Shown piece after piece: positions 25,281 through 36,859 of a stretch of DNA of 64,000 nucleotides. Position 1 is the stretch's first letter; every line of letters begins with the position of its first letter. The notes under the pieces were generated by a model. It did not search any database, was not told the DNA's origin, and saw only the letters and a program-made list of their open reading frames with translations. The translations under genes were made by a program, and so were the position numbers. The stretch is from Akebia trifoliata (Eukaryota > Streptophyta > Magnoliopsida > Ranunculales > Lardizabalaceae). The stretch covers positions 11,253,221 to 11,317,220 of the forward strand of contig CM030711.1 of the NCBI GenBank assembly GCA_017979445.1, given 5' to 3'.

Positions 25281-25645
25281 GGGAGCGGTTCAACGGCCCT
25301 AAAATTTACCAAACATTGTGCCAACATTTTTCAAAACATGGGTTAGAAGCTTTGGAATGAGCTGATTTTTTGTGAGTATGATCTCTACGGTGAAGAGATC
25401 ATCCTCTCCAAAAATCAGCTCATTTTGAAATTTCTAACCCTAGTTTACAAATTGAAGAATCGTGGACCGTCCAATTTTTGTTAATCACTTTTGATGGGGT
25501 TAGAGGTTTTGGAATAGGCTGATTTTTTATGAGGATGATCTCCTCATCATAGAGATCATCCTCACAAAAAATCAGCTCATTACAAATCTTCTAACCCATG
25601 TTTTAAAAAATGTTTGGCAAACTTTAAGACTGTTGAACCGCTCCC
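25281..25645. mobile_element. Palindromic MITE, copy B
   Basis: 365 bp with ends GGGAGCGGTTCAACGG and (inverted) GGGAGCGGTTCAACAG, set in TA repeats on both sides. The interior repeats the core TGGAATGAGCTGATTTTT, then GATGATCTC in both orientations, so the whole element can fold on itself. Confidence 0.88.
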
Positions 25646-25667
25646 ATATATATATATATATATATAT

Positions 25668-26003
25668 GGGTAGCGTTCAATGGCCAACAGTTTGGCAAAC
25701 ACATTTTTCAAAACATGGGTAAGAGGTCTTGGAATGGGCTGATTTTTGGTGAGGAGATCATCATCACCAAAAATCAGCCCATTCCAAAACTTCTAACCCC
25801 ATCAAAAATGGTTTACAAAAAATGGACGGTTCACGATTTTTCAACTTGCAAACTGGGGCTAGAAGTTTTGGAATGAGCTGATTTTTGGTGAGGATGATCT
25901 CCTCACCGTAGAGATCATCCTCACCAAAAATCAGCCCATTCTAAGACCTCTAACCCATGTTTTGAAAAAGTGTTTGCCAAACTGTTGGCCATTGAACGGG
26001 ACC
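25668..26003. mobile_element. Palindromic MITE, copy C
   Basis: Ends GCGTTCAATGGCCAACAGT on the left and the inverted CCGTTCAATGGCCAACAGT on the right, again between TA repeats. The core (GGTGAGGATGATCTCCTCAC, then TAGAGATCATCCTCACC) is a near-perfect hairpin. Confidence 0.88.
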
Positions 26004-29000
26004 TTATATATATATCATTGTATGAAGTTGATGGGTAAAAGACCCTGTGGAGAAGGGTTTTAGGCCTTTCCATTCATCGAGATGTGTGTCATTCCTGTAT
26101 GTTGAGCCCTGTCCCTCTCTCTTTTTTTTCTTCTAGATGACCTTGGTTCTCCTATACTTCTTTGATATCTTCTTGGTCAATAGTCGGTGAGGAGATCAGA
26201 GAGATAGTCGACCTTGATCTTTTATCTGTTTTGCTTAATGATGGTCCTCTAACTTTCTCGATCTAAGTCCTCCCACCGTTTAACCCCAAATCTAAAAGCC
26301 TTTTAGCTTTTCACACCTTAGTATGTGTCTTTTCTACTATATTTAGTGCTATGATCGATCTCCTTGGCTAATGACTTCGACTTCTGCTGTTAGCCCTTAG
26401 CTTTTCTCTTGGTTTTGTGTTTTGATTCACTTTCAGCTTCCCGTTGAAGTTGTAATGACTTTTCTTTTATTGGTTAGCTCAGCTCTCCTTTTTGTTGGCG
26501 TCAGCTCGATTGTTTCCTTATATTGGAAGACTTGGCTTTGAACTTTGGTCTTCTACCTCCTTTTTCGGTTTGTTGATTAATTTTCTTTCTTTACTGACTT
26601 GACTTTTCCCTAGTCGACTTGATCTTCCTCCATTGTTGATGTTGACTTGGTCAAACCGGTCTAATATCAGGCTTTACTTCATCCTTTTAGCTTTCTCTTC
26701 TTCAAGATAGCGGTCTAGGATCTCTTTGCTTCTTTGTGACCTTTATGGTGGTGGAAGGGAAGAAGGTAGAAAGATAGGATCTTAGTGTAGTGCATGTCAA
26801 CATTTTCCAGACAATTTTGTTAGTACTCAGATGATAGAAAAATGGAGAAGAAGATGAATAATGGATCTAATCTTTCTTATATAAGTTTTTTATCTCTCCT
26901 TTCTTTTCTTACTTCTCCCCCCCCCCCCCTCCCTCCCTCCCTCCCTCCTGCCCCCGTTCCTTATCTTTTTCGATTAGTTTATATAAATGAATTCCTCAAG
27001 ACAAATGTCACCACACGACTGATCTAGGTGTTATACGAGCTGCTCTGCTTTGAGGTGTTCTTGAGTGTTTTTGGGAAATGAACTAATCACTTGTCAGAGA
27101 CTTGAACTTTGATGTGTTTATGTTACAAGCTACTTAAAATGTGAAAAATATCTTTGACACATAGTCCCTTCAATTTGGTTCAGATCTTCCCGATACTTGT
27201 CTCTTTGAGAGGACATGCTTGGACTTACACATTTGCTAGGGATCACTCTCGTGGTGGGGGTCTAGTAAGATATGAGTTAGAGGTTTGGTTCAAGTTTGAT
27301 CTAGTACAAGATGTGTGATTGTGTTTGTGTGTTTTGAAAAGAGTTTAGGAATTTGTGTTGTGTTTTCTGGTAGAGTAGGTTAAGCTTTTTTCTGTAATGA
27401 TCGTGTCAAGATGTGTCGCACTTCAATTTTTTTAAATTTGTCTTTGTTGGTCTTAAAAGCTCTAACTCTAGATTTAGTAGTGCTTAGTCTGATTGGTTAG
27501 TACCGTGCTCTATTATTGGGATATGAATCACTTCCTTTTTTTATCCCCTACTTTAACACACTTAGCCTAGGATGTGGAGTTTGATGTGTCTTCTCTTGAC
27601 TTCAAGAACTGACCTACAATTCGAAGTGCCCCCCTTTTAATTTTCTTATGACACGTATCTCCATCATGTGGTGTGATAAATAATAACTCCATAGACCCGA
27701 TTCAACATTAAATTAATCGATTGTATTTGATCACTTGGTGAGAACCTAGAGTTTCAATAGAAATTTCATTGAGCGTCATCAATAACCAGCATTACCACTA
27801 TGTTGATCATCAACGTTTAGTATGCTCAAAGTCCTCTTGTGTAAACGTAGATTTAAATCCATTGATGAAGGGAATCAGAGTGCTTTTGAAGATGGGCCCA
27901 CTAGCATAATATGAGTGATTTTGTATAGGATGTTATGTACTAGATGATTAGAAAATGAGATGACTTCTATTGTAACCTTGGATACCCAAAAACTAGATAT
28001 ACGTGGGATATATTATATGCTTGAGAGTGATATAAGTGTTGGACACGTGGCATGTATTGATCCACTCGCATACCCATCCATCTCTAGTGACTAGTGGACC
28101 CTCATGATTTAATGAAAATGAGACTATCGTTCCACTTCCAAAAGCAAATCCCCTAATGAGATTAATAGAATGTATAATGACAAGAGTGATGCTAAATGGA
28201 CGCAACTTTTGACGAACGTCCTTGACGCCCCCTGACATGTTAGCTAACAGACTAACAAACATTTGACATGTGGCACGAATGACATCAACAATAAAGAGAA
28301 CTTATCTCTTGCTAACTGTCCACACATTTATTTTTTAGGGCAATAATCACAAAGACCTATTTTTTGAAAAATGTATCAAAAAATCCCTTCTAAAAAAATA
28401 TAGATTCTTTAGTACCCAATTAATCAAATATTAATCTAAAAAAGGATTTGTAAAAGAAAATACCATGATTATCCTTTCAATGATTTTTTAAGTTTAAAAA
28501 AATATGTTTATTTGAGCTACTCCTATGTTTTCTAATTAATGACATGCCCCTTAATTATGATCATCTTTTATAGATCAATTAAAAAAATAAAACTTGTTTC
28601 TCTTACTAAAACTAGTAATCTTTAAATTACATAGATGATGATTATGGTGATTACAATAATGACGATGGACATGAGTATGATCATCATCAAACTGATTTTT
28701 TCTATGTATATTAGATTTATTAAAATATATAAATAATTTTAAATAATTAAAACATAATTTTAAAACTCGACTCAAATGTTCATCGAATTGATTCAACTAA
28801 AAATTTAGCAAGTTGACACAAATGAGTCAAATAAAATTAAATTGAATTTATGAATAATTTTTAATAAATAAATTTTTTTATTTTTTTATTTTTCATAGAA
28901 ATATTAATAACTAAATAAATTGGTCAAGTTTTAAATTTGACTCCCTATATTTTTATATCAAACACTTTGTAGAGTTGTTAAAAGGGTATTTCAGGTATTT

Positions 29001-30449
29001 TCTATAAAAAAATCCTTAATGGACTAATATTTTATTAAGTGGAACTTAAATGATCTGTATTCTTTAGCAAGGGACTATTCGGTACATATTCTCGATAAAG
29101 AGTCTTTCAAAGTCATTCTCCCTTTTATTTTTTAGATTTCAAATCTTAAAAATGGTCATTGGGCCCACATTGATTATCACATTAACAATCTAACAATATA
29201 GTCTTTTAGATTTCATGAAAATATTCATATTCAATATATATATTATTTTTCGAGCTTAATCTAAGGTATTGAAAATGGACGGCTACCTAGCTCCCAAATT
29301 TAAAAATAAAATTCAACAGTGAAAAATAACTATTTTTTTTTAAGCTCAAATAATTTTATCCTCTACAACTCCATTGCATGGGATCATGTTTTTGAATCTC
29401 ACAAGGTGATCAAATCAGAAAGTTTACTTTTTTTTCACTATGGACAAGAGAGAGAAAGGGGTGTTGGTAAAAAATAACGTCCATTTATCACCACTCTAAT
29501 GATAATGACCACCTAGATAATGTCTTAACATTAAATTAAATGATGGGACCCATTACCACCCCAACAAAAAAATTATGGAATAACTATAAATTATTGTTTC
29601 TAAATATAAAATAAATATTGACACCATTTTTAAATGCATTGATTTAGAGATCAAATTAAATGTACAAGGATTCATATTGGATTTGATTCGAAGGCGATGC
29701 TCCAATGTATATCTAGACTAGGAGAATCCCCATGACAATGATTAAAGAAATCAAGTCGATTTTTTTATTTTTTTTATTTTTTAAATTTCAATCTTTTGCA
29801 ATTAATCATTTATATAGAGAAACCAACGTAGCAACTGACTTCTTAGCCGTCATCATTTTTTTATAACACTTGCATTGAATTTCATCATTAGTCTTTTTCA
29901 CCAATATTTGGTTATCTATTGTTTATGAGGAAGTTGGTCAATTGTATTCTAGATTGTGAATTCCTTGTCTTCCATAATATATATTAGAGTTTGCACATAA
30001 CTATTTTTTGGGGTTAAGTGGGTAAAGTTGGACACGAATTATTGAAAAAGGGGAAAGAAGATGAAATACAATTAAGTTGGAGGGAAATTATTGAAAAGGG
30101 GAAGAAGATGAAGGTAACATATAAAGTTGAAGTTGTCCTCGAGATACATTCATTATAGGGGATAAAATTTGAGAAAGAGAGAAAACAATATATTATATAA
30201 ATATTAATGTTAGAGTCTGCCTAACACCGTAATTTTAATTTACTATAAAAAGAAAAAGAAATCAATACATAAATGTTCCCTTGAAAAAAAAAAAATTATC
30301 AATAATTCTACATTAGTTTGCATCTTAATGCAAGAGTCTATGTGATTATGAGGCTTGTATTGTTGAGCTAAAGCCTAACAAAAGAGTGTTTTGCACTAGA
30401 CTAAAAAATATGTTAATCATATAGAACTTGTGTTTGCACTCAACTATCT
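26004..30449. other. Gene-poor intergenic region
   Basis: No gene recognised. 26050-27650 is pyrimidine-rich on this strand, with short phrases that look like degraded repeat DNA. 26919-26948 is a (C)n/(CCCT)n microsatellite. 28300-30200 is very AT-rich. A phrase near 30000-30180 (GAAGTTGTCCTCGA with upstream GAAAGAAGATGAAAT) recurs near 32140-32240, so part of this is repeat-derived. Confidence 0.6.
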
Positions 30450-31650
30450 ATTATTTAAAGGACATTTAGCATAAAAATTCCATAGGTTTATGTGAATGGC
30501 AAAAAAAATGGCAATTTTTTTTAAATACTCAAGATAGGGTTATTTGCTACAGTAACTTGCATTTTTGGACAGAAATGCCCTTATCTATAATTTCTTAGTA
30601 AACTCTTGAAGAATATTTTTCTAAATTGTAATTTTTTCTCTCCCAACCTTTTATATCATCGAAATAGAAAGAGATCTCCTCATTTTCTCTTCCAAAATCC
30701 ACCAAATAGTCATTGGAGCTCACTAACGAGGTTCCAACTTTGAGGAATGGTAGTGAACCTTGTAGATCTGTCTGCTCTTATGATCTATTGGAACTTTTCT
30801 CCAAATGTTACCAATATCTCATCTCTTTCTTTCATTTATATATTCTTATCAATCTTGATATATTTTAGGTTAAATAAATGAAAAATGATAGTAAAAATTC
30901 AATGATTTTGTGAAATTTTATGAGGTATAATTCATATAATTTACTCATCATCGAACCTCGACGTTGGAATGAATGTATTATAGCGTCGAGGCTCAACGTT
31001 ACCCACCATCAATTCTCGATGAATTACTATAACAAAATGTTATAAGACATTCCAGAGTCAAAGTTTGATGATAGGTAATGTTGAGACTCAATGCTATAAT
31101 ATATTCATTCCAACATCAAGGTTTGACAAACGATACATTTTACGAACTATTCCTTGAATTTTTTACAAAATCATTGAGTTTTTTTACGATCAATTTCTTT
31201 TATATGGATATGAAAGAAAAATATTTCAAGGTTGATAAGAATATATATATGATTTTAAAATAAATGAAAGAAATAAAGAAGAAGAGAGTGATAACATTTG
31301 CTAGAAAGCTCCAATAGATCATGAATCAAACATGAGAGTGAATAGATCTACAAGATTCACTACTATTTCTCAAAATTAGAATCCCGTTGATGAGCTCTAA
31401 TAGTTATTTGATGGGTTTTGGTATATAGTATGAAAATATCTCTTTCTATTTCAATGAGATGAAGGAAGTTACAATTTAAAAAAAATATTTTCCAAGAAAT
31501 CACTAAAGAAATGTAAGGTGGGGGCATTCTGTCAAAAAGCACGAGTTACTGAAACAAATGGTCCTATTTTGAGTATTAAAAAAAAATGTCCCTTTTTGTC
31601 ATTACCATAAACCTATGGAATTTTTATCCTAAAAGTCCTTATTTAAAACA
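30450..31650. mobile_element. 1.2-kb foldback: two about 590-bp inverted arms
   Basis: Many phrases on the left recur inverted on the right at mirror positions around a centre near 31045. The outer ends share GATAAAAATTCCATAGG (left GCATAAAAATTCCATAGG). The middle shares CATTGGAGCTCA against TTAGAGCTCATC. The inner parts share GTTGGAATGAATGTATTATA with one change. Many differences are CG in the left arm against CA or TG in the right, as expected from decay of methylated cytosines. No coding region. Target duplication not determined. Confidence 0.85.
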
Positions 31651-31679
31651 CATTTGTTTCCCCCTAATATTTATCCCCC

Positions 31680-32845
31680 ATAAATAGTGGTTTGGATTCC
31701 TTGAGATTCATGTATCTTGATGAACAATTCCAATTCATTCATTTTTCTCTCATTTATTTTGAATGATTTCCCTCCAACTTTATTCTCTTTTCTCTTATTC
31801 CCTTTGTTCCAATAATACCCTACAATTTTATTGTCATTCCGTTTTTACCCCCTTAAATCTAAAGAGGATGATCGTGCTTTAGGTGCGTGCAATTTACTAT
31901 AACACAACAATCACAAAATTTTAAAAAGATGGAGCTAATTTATTTATTTATTATCTTTTTATAATTGGAACTCACATCTTCTCATTTTTTTGTCTTAATT
32001 TATTCACAAATAAATTCGACGAAAGAGAGAGAGAAACCAATAGATTAAGTAGAAAAGAAAAGAAAAAGAGAGCGTAAGAAAAAAATATTTGATGGGATAT
32101 CTATGTCACTTTGTTATCGGAAGGGAAGAAAATGAAAGGTTATATATAACATTGAAAGGTATTATTGAAAAGAGTGTGAAAGATGAGATACAATAAAATT
32201 TATTTTTGAAGAAGAGGGTAATAAAATTGAAGTTGTCCTCAATTATGTATATTCTTTATGGCGGTAAACATCCCACTTAACTACAATAGAGTGGAGTCCA
32301 CACTATCCTGTATTTCCTCTTCACTCCCCTTCAACTTGATTGTCTTTCATGCCCATACCCCACATTATCATTTATTTCATCTTCACCCCCTTCAACTTTA
32401 TTATCTCTCCTACCCCCCTTCCAATTTTACTATTTTTTCTTTTTTATCCTTTTTTTTTCAATTAATACCCTTATAACTATAATTTATTATATAAAACACA
32501 ACCCCCCAATCATAAAAAGTGGTTCAAATTCCTTAAGATGCATGCATCTTGATGAACAATTCCAACTTATTCCCCTTTCTCTCCTTCATTTCGGATAATA
32601 CCCCTCCAACTTTATTATATTTTCTCTTCTCTCCATTATTTCAATAATACCCCTCCATTTTTGTTGCATTTGCCCTTCTACCCTTTTTCTAGTAATGTCA
32701 TACAATCTTATTGTCTTTCCTCTTTTACCCTCTTTAACGCTAAAGAGGATGATTGTGTTGTAGGCACCGGCAAATCTTAGTTCACCATAACACGTCAATC
32801 ACAAAATTAAAAGAACATAAAAAAGATGGGTATAATTTATTTATT
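31680..32845. repeat. Pair of about 300-bp direct repeats, 830 bp apart
   Basis: Copy 1 (about 31683-31960) and copy 2 (about 32514-32845) share CATCTTGATGAACAATTCCA (copy 1 TATCTTGATGAACAATTCCA), AAAGAGGATGAT.GTG and CAATCACAAAATT in order. Between them is a purine-rich block ending GAAGTTGTCCTC. The layout could be a small LTR element or a tandem duplication. No TG...CA ends were seen. Confidence 0.65.
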
Positions 32846-33607
32846 TCTTTCTTTTGGGAAAATTACTAAACAATGGTTGATATTTTAATTAATTATAAAA
32901 AAAACTTAGGGTGATTTTGACATATCCCCCTACATTTTGATGAATATCAGAGATACCCCCACATTTTCAAATTGATGACATAGATCCCTTGACAGTTGTC
33001 ATTAATGAGGGACTAACAAAAGATGATGTTTAGGTGAATAAGTACTTGTCAAAAGACTTAAATACCCTCACACTTTTAAATACCTTGCATTAAATTCATC
33101 TATGAATCAATGCTTTTTAAATTTATTGAAATACACTCATTGTTACTTCATTCGTGAGTCACTTGAGAAAAATTAATTGAGTGGTCATGGGCCCACGTGG
33201 ACTACCAAGTTGGCAAACAAATATGTCAATTCTAGAGTTATTTAGGTCATATTATATATATTTTTTAAAGTGGTAATGGGGCACATGGATTTCCCTGTTG
33301 ACAAAATAATAGGTCAACTAGAGGGTTATTTAGATCAAATCCTTAAAAAATGAACTATTGTAATATTGATCAAAGACAATGAAAATCTAACCTCTTTTTT
33401 TTATTTTGAAAATTTAAAATTGTGAAATATATAAGATTGTGGCATCTGTTCATCTTTTTTGTTGCCACAAATAGATGTGGTTGGGAAATCTCTCCCCCTA
33501 TCGAGTTGACTCATCTTGAGGTAATTAGTATGGTACAAGTCAATGGTTGCATCATTTACATATTTAAATTTTTATTTAAGATAATAATCATTAATTTTCG
33601 ACTACAA

Positions 33608-33724
33608 ACAAAATCCTCACAAAAAATCAGCTTATTCCGAAACTTTTACCCATATAAGACAAAATAATTCAGCTATGGTGTGGTTGCCCTTTTTAATTTG
33701 TGGGGTGCTTTTATAATTGCCCTT
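33608..33724. mobile_element. Half copy of the palindromic MITE family
   Basis: Only the right arm is present: CACAAAAAATCAGCTTATTC, then ACCCATATAAGACAAAATAA and CTATGGTGTGGTTGCCC. This matches the right arm of the copy at 45673-46086. No left arm precedes it, so it is truncated. Confidence 0.7.
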
Positions 33725-33947
33725 TTCCACTAAGCTAGTTGGCATACAACCATCCTATGCTAGACAACAATTAAAACACATAGATGGTAGTGTAGGCTAA
33801 CCTGACTACCTAGTAAGATTTCAAATCTTACCAAGGGTTGTTGGGCCCACATGAATCACCACATGCCATTCCAACACCACAACACTCTAGATTTCATGGA
33901 AAAACTTTGATTAAAAAAAACTAACTAATATATTTGCAAATAAATAC

Positions 33948-33949
<2 letters not shown>

Positions 33950-33995
<46 letters not shown>
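33950..33995. repeat. (GA)n microsatellite
   Basis: More than 20 GA dinucleotides. Confidence 0.97.
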
Positions 33996-33997
<2 letters not shown>

Positions 33998-33998
<1 letters not shown>

Positions 33999-34576
33999 AG
34001 GGCTTCAACTTGGGTGGCCCAAACCTAAATCTGATGGTTCAACCTGACCTTGGGTCAGGTTTGGGCCCATCTTCCTAGGGGTTTTAGTTCAGGTTCGGGT
34101 TTGGGAACAAAAAAAGAAAAATTGACCGAACCAAACAAGACTGGGTTCGAGCATAGAGATAGGGTTGCCTGATTTGTCAAAATCAAAATTTAATGTTGTT
34201 ATAATTTAAAACTATTTTTAAATATCTTTGTTTCTTTCTCATTCACAGTTCACATTTAAACTTTAGTTAATCTTCATCATCTTTTTCATAACATTTGTTT
34301 ATAATTTCATGTATGTGAACTTTCAAATATAATTTCAAGATAAATAATTGTAAATTTTGTATTTTTTGACATCCCACTGATCTTTATATAAGTCATTATC
34401 ATTACTAAGTTATATAATGTTAATGAGGGATGAGCCAACCTGACTATGGTTGGGCTTGGGTTGAACATTTCATGCCCAAAGTCGGGTTAGGCGTGGGCAC
34501 TGGTTGATGTTTTTCAAGTGTGGGTTGGTTGCAGGTTGAAAAAAACCCAGCCCAATCCTCCTAAGTTGCAACTCTA
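33998..34576. mobile_element. Possible hAT-type MITE
   Basis: Left end TAGGGCTTCAACTTGGGTGG and inverted right end TAGAGTTGCAACTTAGGAGG form imperfect 20-bp inverted repeats. Both flanks are rich in GGGTTGGG/CCCAACCC-type phrases with an AT-rich centre, a layout common in plant hAT MITEs. The flanking 8-mers (AGAGAGTA, AGGAGAGT) are similar but not identical, so the target duplication is unproven. Confidence 0.5.
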
Positions 34577-35613
34577 AGGAGAGTGATCAATGGAGGCCAG
34601 AAAGAAAGAAAAGAAAAAAAATAAAATAAAACAAAACAAAAATAGCATAGGGAAAACTATTTGATTGGGATGTCTATGTCACTTTCGGTGAATTATTTAT
34701 AGTTTAATGATTTCTAACTCAACTCTCATAGGATAACTCAAAAACTCACTGACATGGCATGTGCAGGAACTGTAGATTTTTTCCTTGGGATACGCAATTG
34801 CACATGTTTATGGGGATGTACAGTTGTGTATATCCCAGGGGAAAAAATCTACGATTCTTGTATATATGCCACATCAATGAGTTTTTGAGTTATTCTATCA
34901 GATTGAGTTGGAAAATCAGCACACTTATATATAAGTTCATCAATTAGTTGGTTATAATAAAAAGATGGTGTCGTAATGCATATTTTCTAGCTTAATTAAA
35001 ATGTATACTTTCCACACTACTACCACTTGTCTTCCTACGAACCATCGATCTTTTTTCAAGAAAATCTACCCCTCTTCAACCTTGGGTTTTGGTGAGAAGA
35101 TATTTGTTTTTCTCATGATTTGCTTAATTATTCTATGTTTTCTATTATTTTATTTTTTTTAAATCACTAAGAATAAGATAATAAATCAAGGCTAAGTACG
35201 AGGGGCCAAAATTCAGAGTTTTTGAGGGGGAAGGGCCTAAAAATTTGAAGATGTTGAGAGTATGGATTTTTAAAATAGAAGTTTAGTGGCAAGAGGTTGG
35301 AGACAAGGGTACTTCAGTCATTTTGTGTACGTATATCATAGAAGTTATTAAGTCAGGGTGGGTATGTAAGTAGTTGGAAAATACGGGTTATCTCAACTAT
35401 TTACCAAACCCAGAGGGGGGTATTTATCTAGATTGATGTAGATCTGCTCTCTACTCCCCGAGATAGTGCCACGTACCCTGCGATTAGACGCTTAGTTAAG
35501 GCCACGTGTTGCTAAATGGTCACACAAAGTCTAGTTTCCGCTCCTCTATATTTTACCGTTGTAAAATTCAAATATTTGAATTTAAAACAACAGTTAGAGA
35601 GAGAGAGAGAGAG
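34577..35613. other. Intergenic DNA and promoter region of the next gene
   Basis: No gene recognised. 34770-34870 contains a short inverted repeat (CTGTAGATTTTTTCCTTGGG against CCCAGGGGAAAAAATCTACG) about 90 bp across. The last about 100 bp carry a CACGTG motif at 35504 and a (GA)n tract that touches the ATG. Confidence 0.55.
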
Positions 35614-36859
35614 ATGGTGGGAACCAAAAGCAACCCAACCTCTGGTTTGTCTTGGGCAGATGAAGTAGAGAAAGAAGAAGAAGCTCGAGCTCAGCGCCTT
35701 CAACAGCAGAAACCCAACCCATTTGGCTCTGCAAGGCCTAGAGAAGTTATTCTTGAAGAGAAAGGCATCGATTGGAGAAAATTAGACAACAAACTACACG
35801 AACCCTCCAATCTAAGCTAATTTTCCTTCCAACCCACATTTTGAAATCTTCCCATCATCTCCTTTAATGTTAACAACCATCTAGATCTCTAGCTAGATAA
35901 GGAATTCTGAACTTCACTTGTTTGATTTATTTATATTTATATTTTTTAATTCAAGTAATGTGTTTAGCTTAAAGAAGGAGAAACAACTAAAGGAGAACAT
36001 TCCTGCACCAATAGAACCAATCAGAGGAAAACAGCTTTACCCACAAAGGAATATAAATGGCTGTGATCGAAGCGGCATTCGATCAGTTTGTCGACCACTT
36101 CAGAGTCAAAATCTTGATCTATCCGTTCCACCGTTAAAGTATCCACCGAAAAACACCATAGGTCTGATGAAGGAGATACAGTGGTCTAATAATCCTCATA
36201 GGGTCGAGATAGGTCGACCTAATTTTCGTGAGTTCCGCGTGGTCGTCGAACGAGATAACATGGTTCGTGAACGTGGGATGCAATGGTCTCTCAATTCCAA
36301 GAGATTGGATTTCAGTTTCCAGAGTCATATCAATTGCAATATTGATCTTCAAGAACTTGACATTGAGCGGGAGAGAGAGAACGCGATTGGGCAAAACAGA
36401 GGAGCCCATTATATGAGAACCCCAATAATTCATGGAGCAAGAAATTGGGACAACATGAATTCCATGTATGATAGAAGGATAGGGCCCCTTACCAATCATG
36501 ATATGGGGTGGAGATCAGTTGATGAAGAGTTTGATTGGGAGTACATACAAGATGAACATGGAAGAAGGAATGGTGTTAGGGATGGGTTAGTGGGCCCATC
36601 AAGGGGCCACCACAGACTAATATCACCAGCCATTAGAGATAATGTTGAATGGGTGAACATGGAATATGGGTCTGAAAGTAGGAGATTTAATGTTAGGGCA
36701 TTTGTGGATCCATTAACAGGTGAAATGGGCAATGGGGGGAGAGCAGAAGCTCATCATAATGCAGACATCGCGGGCACGGGTCATGGCAAGAAAAACATGA
36801 AGAGAGGGATGAAATCAGGGACCAACAACAGTAACTACCATCAAAGAAGAGGAAGATAA
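35614..36859 (+). CDS. Two-exon plant protein with an eIF4B-like FGxARPRE motif, 364 aa if spliced
   Basis: Exon 1 (35614-35816) encodes SWADEVEKEEEA at residues 13-24, then NPFGSARPREVILEEKG and DWRKLD. The FGxARPRE phrase and following EEKG...W resemble plant eIF4B-type translation factors. The remainder is unlike eIF4B to my eye, so I name it only by the motif. Exon 2 (35968-36859, acceptor GTGTTTAG) continues in phase with LKKEKQLKENIPAPIE and is a 297-codon, Arg/Asn/Gly-rich basic tail ending NYHQRRGR. The join gives CTA-AGC and no stop. The odd point is the donor: after AAG the intron begins CTAATTTT instead of GTAATTTT. Without splicing, translation stops at codon 69. The start codon follows a (GA)n tract and fits the MVG..SW family beginning. 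Confidence 0.7.

Noticed and set aside
34770..34870. Short hairpin that could be a miRNA precursor
   Set aside because: Arms are only about 20-25 bp with a long loop; no way to judge expression from sequence alone.
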